Shown: positions 19,830 to 28,345 of the stretch, piece after piece | Position numbering within the stretch: the stretch's first letter is position 1 | How the letters are laid out: every line of letters starts with the position of its first letter | Assembly: GCF_008329435.1 (NCBI RefSeq) | Contig: NZ_NPKN01000002.1 | Location: 744,001-808,000, forward strand | Source: Rhodanobacter sp. T12-5 | GTDB taxonomy: Bacteria > Pseudomonadota > Gammaproteobacteria > Xanthomonadales > Rhodanobacteraceae | Direction: 5' to 3' | Length of the DNA stretch: 64,000 bases | Notes under the pieces: model-generated | What the model was told of the DNA's origin: nothing | Database searches by the model: none | Seen by the model: only the letters and a program-made list of their open reading frames with translations | Translations under genes and position numbers: made by a program

Positions 19830-20843
19830 ATGCCCAAGCTCAATCGCCAACTGCGCCTCAAGACCCGCCCCGAAGGCCTGGTCCGGCGCGAGGATTTCGA
19901 CCTGGTCGAACAACCCGTGCCTGAGCTGAAAGACGGCGAGGTGCTGGTGCGCGTGCTGTACATCTCGATGGACCCGACCAACCGCGTGTGGATGCGCGAC
20001 ATCCCGCAATACCTGCCGCCGGTGGCGATCGGCGAGGTGATGCGCGCGCTCGGCCTGGGCCGCGTGGTGCAATCGCGCTCGGCGCAATACCACGAAGGCG
20101 ACCTGGTGCAGGGCGTCACCGGCTGGCAGGACTACTTCGTTTTGCACGAAGACGCCAAGGGCTATGTACGCCTGCCCGCCGATCCCGGCATCCCGCTGCC
20201 GACCCTGCTCGGCGCCTGTGGCATGAGCGGCGTCACCGCCTACTACGGACTTACCGACATCACGCCGGTGCAACCCGGCGAAACCCTGGTGGTCTCCGCC
20301 GCCGCCGGCTCGGTCGGTTCCGTCGCCGGACAGATCGGCAAGATCATGGGTGCCCGCGTCGTCGGCATCGCCGGCGGCGCCGACAAATGCCGCTACCTCA
20401 CCGACCAACTCGCCTTCGACGCCGCCGTCGACTACAAGGCCGGCGACTTCAAGCAGCAACTCAAGGCGGTCACTCCCGACGGCGTGCACGTCAACTTCGA
20501 AAACGTGGGCGGCGAAGTCATGCGCGCGGTGCTTTCGCGCATGGTCATCGGCGGCCGCGTCGCACTATGCGGCCTGATCTCCAGCTACAACAGCGGCGAA
20601 CGGCCCAGCGACGACTTCAGCCCGTTCGTGATGAAGCGGTTGAGCATGCGCGGGTTTCTGGTGCTCGATTACACGAAGACGCGTGAGGCGGTGCAGGCGC
20701 TTGGCGGGTGGATTCGCGAGGGGAAGTTGAAGGCGGAGGAGACGGTAGCGGAGGGGTTGGAGAACGCGCCGGAGGTGCTCAATCGATTGTTCGATGGAAG
20801 TCATCGGGGGAAGTTGGTTTTGCGGGTGAATGCGCAGGCGTGA
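19830..20843 (+). CDS. NADP-dependent oxidoreductase, CurA-like medium-chain reductase
   Basis: A 337-residue zinc-free medium-chain dehydrogenase/reductase of the CurA/leukotriene B4 dehydrogenase branch, which reduces double bonds of alpha,beta-unsaturated carbonyls with NADPH. The N-terminus LVRREDFDLVEQPVPELKDG and SMDPTNRVWM are typical. The nucleotide-binding motif is VVSAAAGSVGSVAGQIGK, with YKAGDF and NFENVGG as later family signatures. The last ~65 codons (from about 20650) switch to G-ending, purine-rich codons unlike the C-ending usage before them, although the protein sequence stays typical. The gene stands alone. Confidence 0.92.
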   Translation: MPKLNRQLRLKTRPEGLVRREDFDLVEQPVPELKDGEVLVRVLYISMDPTNRVWMRDIPQYLPPVAIGEVMRALGLGRVVQSRSAQYHEGDLVQGVTGWQDYFVLHEDAKGYVRLPADPGIPLPTLLGACGMSGVTAYYGLTDITPVQPGETLVVSAAAGSVGSVAGQIGKIMGARVVGIAGGADKCRYLTDQLAFDAAVDYKAGDFKQQLKAVTPDGVHVNFENVGGEVMRAVLSRMVIGGRVALCGLISSYNSGERPSDDFSPFVMKRLSMRGFLVLDYTKTREAVQALGGWIREGKLKAEETVAEGLENAPEVLNRLFDGSHRGKLVLRVNAQA

Positions 20844-20859
20844 GGTGCGGTTATTTCGT

Positions 20860-20888
20860 AATGTCCGCTTCGACCCAAAGCGGACATT
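20860..20888. repeat. interspersed TGTCCGCTT palindrome
   Basis: Perfect 11-bp arms AATGTCCGCTT and AAGCGGACATT surround a 7-base spacer, directly after the reductase stop. The same core recurs in weaker form at 21239-21275. I recall near-identical palindromes scattered between genes in Stenotrophomonas and other gammaproteobacteria. It may also act as a terminator. Confidence 0.65.
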
Positions 20889-20906
20889 TGATCTGGGAGT
20901 TCGAAT

Positions 20907-21230
20907 ATGTTTGTTCGCTGGCTTCTAGCTGCTGGGACGTTTGCACTGCTCAATCCATTCGGAGCCGGCGCGACGCAGAATTCGCCTACCAAAAGGGAAA
21001 TACTTGGCTTGGCAACGCGACAGTCATGGACGTTCTGTCACCCAGAAGATCTATCTAAAGGCGGCTGCGAACTGAGCGCAGTGCTCGTGAAAGGTGAATG
21101 GATTGTCATCGCCTCTCCTAAATTGCGGGGTGACGATGGGAGCTATCACTGCTGCGCTCCAGACTACGATCATTTTTTCTACTTCTCGCGTACTGGCACA
21201 TTCCTCAAAGAGGATAGGGGCGGTCCATAG
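20907..21230 (+). CDS. small secreted protein, unknown function
   Basis: A 107-residue protein of no family I recognise. It has an N-terminal signal sequence (FVRWLLAAGTFALLNPFGAGA), then a small domain with cysteines (WTFCHPEDLSKGGC and SYHCCAPDYDHFF), which suggests a disulfide-bonded periplasmic or secreted protein. The start has TGGGAG seven bases upstream. Codon use is less GC-biased than in neighbours, and related palindromes lie on both sides, which hints at an acquired cassette. Confidence 0.65.
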   Translation: MFVRWLLAAGTFALLNPFGAGATQNSPTKREILGLATRQSWTFCHPEDLSKGGCELSAVLVKGEWIVIASPKLRGDDGSYHCCAPDYDHFFYFSRTGTFLKEDRGGP

Positions 21231-21238
21231 CCACAGCG

Positions 21239-21275
21239 AAACGTCCGCTTCTGGCGCCGAAAGCAGCCGTTCCCA
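21239..21275. repeat. degenerate second copy of the TGTCCGCTT element
   Basis: AACGTCCGCTTCTGGCGCC is followed by GAAAGCAGCCGTT, an imperfect version of the palindrome at 20860. Together the two bracket the small secreted-protein gene. Confidence 0.4.
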
Positions 21276-21310
21276 GATATCGTTCTGGCTTATCTGCGAG
21301 TGCCGCTGAA

Positions 21311-21351
21311 GCAAGAGCTTTCGTCCTCCTACGGAGGGCGAAAGCTCTTGC
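21311..21351. repeat. 41-base palindrome followed by GCTCTTGC direct repeats
   Basis: Arms GCAAGAGCTTTCG (21311-21323) and its exact complement (21339-21351) enclose a second inverted pair CCTCC-TAC-GGAGG. Immediately after, TGAAGCTCTTGC and shorter GCTCTTGC units repeat up to about 21393. The block lies between two genes and has the look of an interspersed repeat cluster. Confidence 0.6.
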
Positions 21352-21431
21352 CCTGAAGCTCTTGCTTGCTCTTGCTCTGAAGCTCTTGCCCTGGATCTCT
21401 ACGTTCTGAACGCACAAGCCGCAACGGCATC

Positions 21432-21467
21432 GCCCGCAAGCGGGCTCCTACGGGAAGCCCGCAAGCT
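21432..21467. repeat. REP-like element (GCCCGCAAGCGGGC type)
   Basis: A palindromic head GCCCGCAAGCGGGC is followed by TCCTAC, then a partial inverted second unit (GAAGCCCGCAAGC). This matches my memory of a widespread REP sequence in Pseudomonas and Xanthomonadales. It lies just beyond the 3' end of the V4R-like gene. Confidence 0.65.
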
Positions 21468-21481
21468 CCACTGCACCAACC

Positions 21482-22435
21482 TCAATCCGAAATCGCCAAC
21501 ACACACTCGTCCGCCCCGTAACTACGACAGCAGACTGCAAAGATCGACAGGCTGCCCGGCGCGATGGCAGGCTCGAGCAATCCCTCGAGAAAACCGCTGA
21601 AGAAGTGGCAACCGGAATGGCCATCTTCCGTGCACAGCAGGCTCTCGTGGATATGCAACTGGGTGCCCTGCTGATCGACCTCGACCAGTGCGCGCAGCGC
21701 CGGCACGCCGATGCGCTCAATCGCCTCGCGCAAATCCAGCCCGGCATCCAGTGCGTACTCGCGACCGAAAACCCAGGCGCCCGTGCGTCGTCCCGCCAGC
21801 GCGAGCGAGGACTCGCGGGCGGCCTCGGCCACCGAATGCTGCAGCGCCAGCAACTTCGGCACGATCTGCGGGTAGTCGTATTCCAGCTCGCGCACCATCT
21901 TGTCGACGACGACCTCGTCCGCTTTCAGAGGGGCCGGCTCGACGAACGGTGCGCTCACGGGTATAGAAGCTGCAGGTGCGGAGGCCCGCGGTGTGGGCTG
22001 GATGAACTCGAACTCCGGTTCCGCCGGCGGCTCTCGTGGCGACTCCGGCGCAGCCGTCATCGCGGATGTCGCAACGGGTTCGGCGAGCGTGCCGTGGTCA
22101 TCCCGCGCCGGCGATACAACTGCCGCGACAGGCGTAGGTGGAGGAATGGCTGGCGCCACCCGCTTGGGCGACGCCGCGAAATGCGGCTTGGGCTCGCCTT
22201 CAACGAACCGCGCGACCTTGACGCTGATGAAGCGTTCACAGCCATCCAGCGCCGCTGCCAGCGCCCACTTCTTGAGGAAGGGTCCACGCACGACCATCGT
22301 CAGCAGGATGCCATGGTGATCCTGGACCAGACGCTGCCGCTGCAAGGTGAATCCGCTGGCGATGACGAGCCGGCCGACTTCGATCAGCAGGCTCTCGCGG
22401 TGTTCCGAAAGGCCCTGGATTTCCAGCTCGATCAT
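21482..22435 (-). CDS. hypothetical protein with V4R-like C-terminal domain
   Basis: A 317-residue protein in three parts. Residues 1-75 look like a small ACT-like regulatory fold (LEIQGLSEHRESLLIEVGRL). Residues of about 80-165 are a Pro/Ala/Glu-rich linker. The C-terminal ~140 residues end with CHFFSGFLEGLLEPAIAP and AVCCRSYGADECVLAIS, which resembles the V4R (4-vinyl reductase) small-molecule-binding domain with its late cysteines. A sensor role is inference. The start at 22435 has AGGGGG upstream and gives a clean N-terminus. The gene is divergent from the next unknown gene. Confidence 0.6.
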   Translation of the reverse strand: MIELEIQGLSEHRESLLIEVGRLVIASGFTLQRQRLVQDHHGILLTMVVRGPFLKKWALAAALDGCERFISVKVARFVEGEPKPHFAASPKRVAPAIPPPTPVAAVVSPARDDHGTLAEPVATSAMTAAPESPREPPAEPEFEFIQPTPRASAPAASIPVSAPFVEPAPLKADEVVVDKMVRELEYDYPQIVPKLLALQHSVAEAARESSLALAGRRTGAWVFGREYALDAGLDLREAIERIGVPALRALVEVDQQGTQLHIHESLLCTEDGHSGCHFFSGFLEGLLEPAIAPGSLSIFAVCCRSYGADECVLAISD

Positions 22436-22633
22436 CAAGCCCCCTGCAGGCGATACCGGTGGACACGTTGCGTGGAACGACGTCGCCGTGCGCAGGCCAT
22501 GCACTGCAGCGGAAGACGTCCGCGATACGTGGAGATTCTAGGGCCAACAAGAAGGAATGCCAGACGCCGCCGTGCTGCACGGTCGCTTTGACGTTACCTG
22601 GCAGCTTTCGACCGCCGCCGTGGCATCCCGCCG

Positions 22634-23140
22634 ATGAAGGACGTATCGTCCAACCTCTCCAGCATCAGGCTCCCCATGGCAACCCCGAAGCCCTTCCCCC
22701 ACGCCGGCTTCCTGAGCCAGCTGGAGCACATCAACGCATCCGCGCCCGCGACCACGCCGCCGCCATCACTCGCCCGCGTCCCGCTTGTCACGGAGAACTC
22801 CGGCCAACCGACGCCAGCCGCTACCCATCTGATCCAGTTGCTGAAGGCGCGCAAGGCCGTGCTGCAGGCATCGTTCGACACCGAAGTGGTTGCCGATGAA
22901 TTGCGGCGGTACCAGAAGTTCGCGCGGCCGGGCCAGCCATCGCCGCACATCGTCCGGCTGCGGCAGCAGCAGGCTGCCGCGCGACAGTCATCGAATCAGT
23001 CGAGGCAATCATTCATCGAGGCGGCCGCCGCGTTCGTGCGGGAGGCCGGGATCGAGGTGCCGCCACGGGTGACGCTGGAGGCGTTCGTCACCGGCTGGAT
23101 CGAGGCCAACGTGCCGAAGGACGTCGTCGCCGCGACCTGA
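22634..23140 (+). CDS. hypothetical protein
   Basis: A 168-residue protein I do not recognise. It has a low-complexity Pro/Ala N-terminal third, then a helical region with many charged residues (LIQLLKARKAVLQASFDTEVVADEL) and a compact C-terminus (GIEVPPRVTLEAFVTGWIE). No signal peptide or membrane segment is visible. ATG 22634 and ATG 22676 (MATPKPFPHAGF) are both possible; neither has a strong RBS. It is followed by a bidirectional hairpin shared with the aminopeptidase gene. Confidence 0.55.
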   Translation: MKDVSSNLSSIRLPMATPKPFPHAGFLSQLEHINASAPATTPPPSLARVPLVTENSGQPTPAATHLIQLLKARKAVLQASFDTEVVADELRRYQKFARPGQPSPHIVRLRQQQAAARQSSNQSRQSFIEAAAAFVREAGIEVPPRVTLEAFVTGWIEANVPKDVVAAT

Positions 23141-23177
23141 CAATGGCTGGCCGAAGGGCTCTTCGACCCATGCAAAC

Positions 23178-23212
23178 GAAACAGCCGGCACGCTGTGCGC
23201 GCCGGCTGTTTC
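23178..23212. terminator. bidirectional hairpin terminator
   Basis: GAAACAGCCGGC (23178-23189) pairs with GCCGGCTGTTTC (23201-23212) between two convergent genes. The A/T-rich outer ends can serve either strand. Confidence 0.65.
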
Positions 23213-23227
23213 AGCCCGCCTGTCTCT

Positions 23228-25930
23228 TCAGCGCAGGATCGCGGCCGGATCCTGCTTCGCCTTCAGCGCGCTGCACAGCTGGATCGATTCGCCGGTCTGC
23301 GCCAGGCCGCGGTCGATGCCGGCGGCATCCTGCAGACGCGGCTTGAAGAATGCCTGCAGACGCGCATCTTCAGCGGCCGAGCAGCCGCCACCGGCAGCCA
23401 GTGAAGGCAAGCGCCCGCCGGCGAAGCTGCCGGTGCGATCCAGGATCTGCCGGTAGTGCGCGGTGAACCACGTCCACATCGCATCACGCTGCGCCAGCGT
23501 GTCTCGGCCCGCACTCAGCAGCATCGCCATCTCGCCGACCTTGACCGGTTTGGTCAGCGCGAAGTTGCGCACCTGTTCGGTCAATGCCGGATCTTCCACG
23601 CTGGCCAGCCCGCCGAGGATGCCATTGCGCAGGGCCGGGTCGCTGGTTTTCGGCAATTCCGCGATCAAGGCATCGACCGCACTCCTGCCGTGCTGCTGCA
23701 CCGCCACGCCCAGCGCGTCGCCGAGCAGGTCGGGATCGGCGGCGGCCAGGTTCAGACGGCCATCGGCGTTCGGCTTGAGTGCGGCCTCGCCCTGCTTGAG
23801 CAGCGCCGCACGCACTTCGGGCAGCTTGAAGTCGAACGCCAGCGCGCTGGCCAGTGTGCTGCGCAGCAGCGCGTCGTTTTCGGACTCACCCGCCTTGCGC
23901 TGATAACCGAGCTGCTGCAGGCGCGGCAGGTAGGCTGCCTTCACCCATGCCGCCAGCCGTGCATGCTGGGCGTCGGTGGTGGCAACGTGGCGATTGATCC
24001 AGTCGAGCTGGTCCAGCGGCGCGGTGGCCACTTCGCGGATCTTCGAGACGGTCAGCGGCTGCAGCGCGGTCAGCACGTCGCCGGCATCGAGGTCGCCGTG
24101 GCGGAAGTTGGCGTCGATCGCATCGGCATAGGCTAACTGTTCGGCGTCGCTCAACTGGCCGACCTGTTTGACCAGACGGCCCAACTCGTCCTTGTCGAGG
24201 CTGAAGCGGTAGTAGCCGTTGGCGTTCGCGTTCGGCATCACCCAGGTCGGCGTGCTGGCGCCGGGCAACGACATCGAACCGCTGGCCTGATCGAGCATCT
24301 CGCAGCTGACCTTGCTGGATTGCGCTTTATCTTTGCCGTTGGCGGAGGTGCCGTAGCGCACGCATACCGGCACGCCCCAGATGCGCTGCGCATCACCGCT
24401 GCTGCCGACCGGCAGGTAGCGGCTCTGGCTCAGCTGCAGGGTGGTCTTGCCGTCCTTCTGTTCCAGCCGGGTTGCCACGTACGGCACGCCGGACTGGTCG
24501 AGGAAGCTCTTGAAGGCATGCTTGAACGCCGCGCCCTTGTCGGCCGCCGCGGCGATCGAGGCGACCAGGTCGTCGGCGCTGGCATTGCCGTACTTGTGCT
24601 GCTGGATGTACGAGCGCATGCCCTTCTGGAAGGTCTTCTCGCCCACGTAGTTCTCGAACATGCCCAGCACGCTGGCACCCTTTCGATAGGTGATGCTGTC
24701 GAACGCGGTTTCGATATCGCCATTGCCGGTGATCGGCTGGCGGATCCGGCGCGCGCTGACCAGGCTGTCGTTGCTCATCGCGCCCTGCGCGCCACGCACG
24801 CGATCGAGATCGGCGCGGTATTCGGGGTGCACCTGCATGGTGACCTTCTGCTGCATCCAGGTGGCGAACGCCTCGTTGAGCCAGATGTCGTTCCACCACG
24901 CGGTGGTCACCGTGTCGCCGGTCCACATGTGCGCCAGCTCGTGGGCGGTGACGTTGAACGAACCGCGCACGTTGCGCGCCGGTGAGTCCTTGTCGATCAG
25001 CAGCAGCCAGTCGCGGAAGGTGACCAGGCCCGGGTTCTCCATCGCGCCGGCGGAAAAGTCAGGCGCGGCGAGCAGGTCCAGCTTGTCGAACGGGTAGCCG
25101 AAGCCGTAGTAGTTCTCCAGCGCATGGATGATGCTCGGCGTCTCGCCCAGCACGTGCTGCAAGCGATGGCCCTCGCCATGGGCAGCGACGCCACGCAGTT
25201 GCAGTGGCTTTGCGCGATACGCGTCGGGCGAAATCGCCGGCCCGTCCACGATGTCCCAGGGACCGACCGCGAACGCGACCAGGTAGGTCGGCAGCGGCAG
25301 GGTCTGCGCGAACGTCACCGTCTTCCAGCCGTTGCCGGCCGGCACCTCCTTCACCTGCTTCGTGTTCGCGACCACGTTCTCGCTGTCCGGCACGGTGATG
25401 CTGATGTCGAACGGGGTCTTGAAGCCGGGTTCGTCGAAACCGGGAAACGCGAAGCGTGCGCTGATCGGCTCCATCTGCGTCATCGCGTACGGCTGGCCTT
25501 TCGCAGTGACCTTGTACAGGCCCTGCAATTGCTCGTTGAGCGGCGCGGTGTACTCGAATGCCAGGGTGATCAGCTGCGGCTCGAGCGTGCTGCCGAAGTC
25601 CACCCGCGCCACGCCGGCCTTCGGCTCCACGCTGACGTACTTGCCCGTGTGCCGCTTGCCGGCGGCATCGGTGATCGTCACCTTCGACACCTTCAGTTCG
25701 GCACCGTCCAGCCACAGGTGGTCGGAGGCCCGGGTCAGCTTGACCTTGATCGTGGCGTGGCCGGAAAAATCCTGCAGCGCCGGATCGACCTTGAACGCCA
25801 GCTGGTACGACTGCGGCACGGCCCAACCAGGCAGCCGGCCCTTCGGGGCCTGCTGCGCAGTGGCGGCAAACGCGGCGGCGTAACAGGTGGCAAGCGCGGT
25901 GAGCAGAAGGGGGCGAACGAGACGGCGCAT
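23228..25930 (-). CDS. secreted M1 family metallo-aminopeptidase
   Basis: A 900-residue zinc aminopeptidase of the M1 family, removing N-terminal residues from peptides. The substrate-recognition motif is GAMENPG, and the zinc site is HELAH (330-334) with the third ligand E353 in NEAFATW, the correct HExxH-x18-E spacing. The C-terminal ERAP1-like helical domain is present. A signal peptide (MRRLVRPLLLTALATCYAAAFAA) places it in the periplasm or outside the cell, unlike the cytoplasmic PepN of E. coli. The RBS AGGA precedes ATG 25930; the frame is open further upstream but without a signal-like start. Divergent from oxyR. Confidence 0.93.
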   Translation of the reverse strand: MRRLVRPLLLTALATCYAAAFAATAQQAPKGRLPGWAVPQSYQLAFKVDPALQDFSGHATIKVKLTRASDHLWLDGAELKVSKVTITDAAGKRHTGKYVSVEPKAGVARVDFGSTLEPQLITLAFEYTAPLNEQLQGLYKVTAKGQPYAMTQMEPISARFAFPGFDEPGFKTPFDISITVPDSENVVANTKQVKEVPAGNGWKTVTFAQTLPLPTYLVAFAVGPWDIVDGPAISPDAYRAKPLQLRGVAAHGEGHRLQHVLGETPSIIHALENYYGFGYPFDKLDLLAAPDFSAGAMENPGLVTFRDWLLLIDKDSPARNVRGSFNVTAHELAHMWTGDTVTTAWWNDIWLNEAFATWMQQKVTMQVHPEYRADLDRVRGAQGAMSNDSLVSARRIRQPITGNGDIETAFDSITYRKGASVLGMFENYVGEKTFQKGMRSYIQQHKYGNASADDLVASIAAAADKGAAFKHAFKSFLDQSGVPYVATRLEQKDGKTTLQLSQSRYLPVGSSGDAQRIWGVPVCVRYGTSANGKDKAQSSKVSCEMLDQASGSMSLPGASTPTWVMPNANANGYYRFSLDKDELGRLVKQVGQLSDAEQLAYADAIDANFRHGDLDAGDVLTALQPLTVSKIREVATAPLDQLDWINRHVATTDAQHARLAAWVKAAYLPRLQQLGYQRKAGESENDALLRSTLASALAFDFKLPEVRAALLKQGEAALKPNADGRLNLAAADPDLLGDALGVAVQQHGRSAVDALIAELPKTSDPALRNGILGGLASVEDPALTEQVRNFALTKPVKVGEMAMLLSAGRDTLAQRDAMWTWFTAHYRQILDRTGSFAGGRLPSLAAGGGCSAAEDARLQAFFKPRLQDAAGIDRGLAQTGESIQLCSALKAKQDPAAILR

Positions 25931-26144
25931 GCGGTTTTCCTGGGTGGGGGAGAACGCCCACGCTAGGTTGGCCATGACTACCGACCCAGTGCCATAAGGC
26001 ACGTTGTGCCGACAAAAAAAACCGATGGCGAGGGTCACTTCGCCATCGGCGGGAAAGCCCACGCGCCTGCGGGGGAGAGGGAGGGACTCCGACGCGTGGG
26101 GTGTTTCAAGCCAAGAGGATAACGGTCGCGCTTGTATTGCTCCA

Positions 26145-26181
26145 ATTGATTGTTACCATCCATACCATAGCGAATGCCTAT
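26145..26181 (+). promoter_or_regulatory. candidate OxyR operator
   Basis: Four tetramers at OxyR spacing: ATTG (26145), CCAT (26156), ATAG (26167) and CTAT (26178), each separated by seven bases, against the consensus ATAG-N7-CTAT-N7-ATAG-N7-CTAT. The right half is exact and each left tetramer differs at one position. It ends 16 bases before the oxyR ATG, so autoregulation, and perhaps control of the divergent aminopeptidase gene, is likely. Confidence 0.6.
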
Positions 26182-26197
26182 TGCCGAGCAGGTCACC

Positions 26198-27157
26198 ATG
26201 AACCTTCGCGATCTCCAGTACCTGGTATCCCTCGCCGAACATCGGCACTTCGGCCGCGCCGCCGAGGCCTGTTTCGTCAGCCAGCCCACCCTCTCCACCC
26301 AGATCAGGAAACTGGAGGACGAGCTGGGCGTGTCGCTGGTCGAGCGCACACCGCGCAAGGTGCTGCTGACCGAGGTCGGACGCGACATCGCCACGCGCGC
26401 ACGCGAGGTACTCAACGGGGTCGAACAGATCCGTGGCGTGGCGCGGCGCACGCTCGACCCGGAATCGGGCACGGTGCGGCTGGGCATTTTCCCCACGCTG
26501 GGTCCTTACCTGCTGCCACATGTGCTGCCGCTGGTGCGCTCAGCGTTCCCTCGGCTGGAATTGCTGCTGGTCGAGGAAAAAACCGAGACGGTGCTGCGCC
26601 TGTTGCGCGAGGGCCGGCTGGATGCGGGCATCCTCGCGCTGCCTCTGCATGAGGACAGCCTGCATGGCGAGTTTCTGTTCGAAGAACCATTTCTGCTCGC
26701 CGTCTCCGGAGAGCATCCGCTGGCGCACATGCACGGCCAGCTGAAGCTGGCCGATCTTTCGAAGCAGAACCTGTTGCTGCTGGAGGACGGCCACTGCCTG
26801 CGCGACCAGGCGCTGGAGGTATGCCACATGGCCGGTGCCGGCGAGCACAGCGGTTTTCGCGCCACCAGCCTGGAAACGCTGCGGCAGATGGTCGCCGCGA
26901 ACGTCGGCATCACCCTGCTGCCGGTCATTGCAGTGAAGCCGCCGGTGGCGCCGCTGGACAACCTGCACCTGATCGAGTTCAAGGGGCATCCGCCAAGCCG
27001 GCGCATCGCCATGGTATGGCGCAAGAGTTCGGCAATGGACGGATTCCTCAAGCGCCTGGCGGATGTGCTCCGGCAGCTTCCCGCCGGGCTGCTCGATCCG
27101 CACACCGCGGTCACGCCGGTCGCGCCTGCGCCAGCGAAGCGCAAGGCGCGCCGGTAG
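26198..27157 (+). CDS. oxyR: hydrogen-peroxide-sensing LysR-type regulator OxyR
   Basis: A 319-residue LysR-family regulator. It has the N-terminal helix-turn-helix (MNLRDLQYLVSLAEHRHFGRAAEACFVSQPTLSTQIRKLE spans residues 1-40), then the substrate-binding-type domain. The peroxide-sensing cysteines are C200 and C209 in LEDGHCLRDQALEVC, equivalent to C199 and C208 of E. coli OxyR, which form the activating disulfide. ATG 26198 is chosen because it matches the family N-terminus; ATG 26174 would overlap the operator-like site. It activates peroxide-defence genes, none of which lie in the window. A small lipoprotein-like gene follows after three bases. Confidence 0.95.
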   Translation: MNLRDLQYLVSLAEHRHFGRAAEACFVSQPTLSTQIRKLEDELGVSLVERTPRKVLLTEVGRDIATRAREVLNGVEQIRGVARRTLDPESGTVRLGIFPTLGPYLLPHVLPLVRSAFPRLELLLVEEKTETVLRLLREGRLDAGILALPLHEDSLHGEFLFEEPFLLAVSGEHPLAHMHGQLKLADLSKQNLLLLEDGHCLRDQALEVCHMAGAGEHSGFRATSLETLRQMVAANVGITLLPVIAVKPPVAPLDNLHLIEFKGHPPSRRIAMVWRKSSAMDGFLKRLADVLRQLPAGLLDPHTAVTPVAPAPAKRKARR

Positions 27158-27160
27158 CCC

Positions 27161-27766
27161 ATGAACATGCGCAAGCTTCTCGTTGCCGGCATCGCGTTGC
27201 TGGTGCTGCTGGGTGCGTTCTCGCACTGGAACCATCGCAACGTGCATCCGGCACCCGGCGTGCTTGCACCGGATGCACCGGTACAGGTGAACCTCGACGA
27301 CGGCGCGAGACTGCAGCACGGCGACGTCACCCTGGCCACCCACGCGCACTTCGACATCACAGCCCGCGTGCTGTCGCGCAAGGACTATTCGTGGGGCGCC
27401 GACGCCGAGCTGATACCGCTGGACCTTGCGCTCGGCTGGGGCCGCATGTCCGACAGCGACGTGCTGGCGAAAATCGACATCAGCCAGTCCGGCCGTTTCT
27501 ACTATTGGCACGTCAGGGAATTTCCGATCCCGCGTCGCGAAATCGAACGTTCCAGCGCGAACATGCACATGATCCCGGCCGACGCCGGCGTGAAGCGCCA
27601 GCTCGAACAGGTGCGCGAGGGCCAGGTCGTCCACATCGAAGGCTTCCTGGTCGACGCCAGCCGTGCGGATGGCTGGCACTGGAAAACCTCGATGACGCGC
27701 GACGATACCGGTGCGGGAGCGTGCGAGCTGATCTATGTGGAGCAGGTGAACGTGGCCGCTCCGTAA
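27161..27766 (+). CDS. conserved hypothetical protein with N-terminal membrane anchor
   Basis: A 201-residue protein with one N-terminal hydrophobic helix (KLLVAGIALLVLLGAF) and a periplasmic remainder. Conserved-looking stretches are HFDITARVLSRKDYSWG, ELIPLDLALGWGRMSD, YYWHVREFPIP and RSSANMHMIPA. I recall this type of protein as widespread and unnamed in proteobacteria. It is probably cotranscribed with oxyR (three-base gap), which may link it to oxidative stress, but its function is unknown. Confidence 0.72.
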   Translation: MNMRKLLVAGIALLVLLGAFSHWNHRNVHPAPGVLAPDAPVQVNLDDGARLQHGDVTLATHAHFDITARVLSRKDYSWGADAELIPLDLALGWGRMSDSDVLAKIDISQSGRFYYWHVREFPIPRREIERSSANMHMIPADAGVKRQLEQVREGQVVHIEGFLVDASRADGWHWKTSMTRDDTGAGACELIYVEQVNVAAP

Positions 27767-27797
27767 CTCGCGTTGACCGGCGGCGGCCCGCGCGATC

Positions 27798-28316
27798 TCA
27801 GAACTGCAGCAAGCTGTGCAGTGGCCCGTCGCCCGACCAGCGACCACGCCCCTGCAGCGCCAACAATTCGATGACGATGCTCGCACCGACCAGCTCGGCC
27901 CCGAACAGCCCGACCAGGGCGGACGCGGCCGCCAAGGTGCCGCCGGTGGCGAGCACATCGTCGACGATCAGCACGCGCTCGCCGGGCTTGAGCGCATCGC
28001 TTTGCGCCTGCAGCCGATCGCTGCCGTACTCCAGTTGATAGTCCACCGTCAGCACCGGTGGCGGCAGCTTGTTCGGCTTGCGCAGGGGGACGAAACCGGC
28101 GCCCAGTTTCTGCGCCAACGCGGCACCGAAGATGAAGCCGCGCGCCTCGATGCCGCAGACCGCCTGCACTCTACTGCCCTGCCACGGCTCGGCCAGCGCG
28201 TCGATGCAGCGGGCAAAGCCATCGGCATCGGCGAGCAAGGGCGTGACGTCGCGGAACAGCACGCCGGGGCTGGGGAAATCCGGGATGGCGCGAATCAGTC
28301 TGGCCAGGTCGTGCAT
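27798..28316 (-). CDS. apt: adenine phosphoribosyltransferase
   Basis: A 172-residue type I phosphoribosyltransferase that makes AMP from adenine and PRPP in purine salvage. The PRPP-binding motif is [17 protein letters not shown], with the adenine-site signatures [18 protein letters not shown] and [17 protein letters not shown] 28316 gives the standard Apt N-terminus ([15 protein letters not shown]). It lies just downstream of the DUF2007 gene on the same strand, with a 29-base gap, so a shared transcript is possible. Confidence 0.95.
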   Translation of the reverse strand: MHDLARLIRAIPDFPSPGVLFRDVTPLLADADGFARCIDALAEPWQGSRVQAVCGIEARGFIFGAALAQKLGAGFVPLRKPNKLPPPVLTVDYQLEYGSDRLQAQSDALKPGERVLIVDDVLATGGTLAAASALVGLFGAELVGASIVIELLALQGRGRWSGDGPLHSLLQF

Positions 28317-28345
28317 GGGGGGTTTCCCTGGATGATGCGGGCGGC

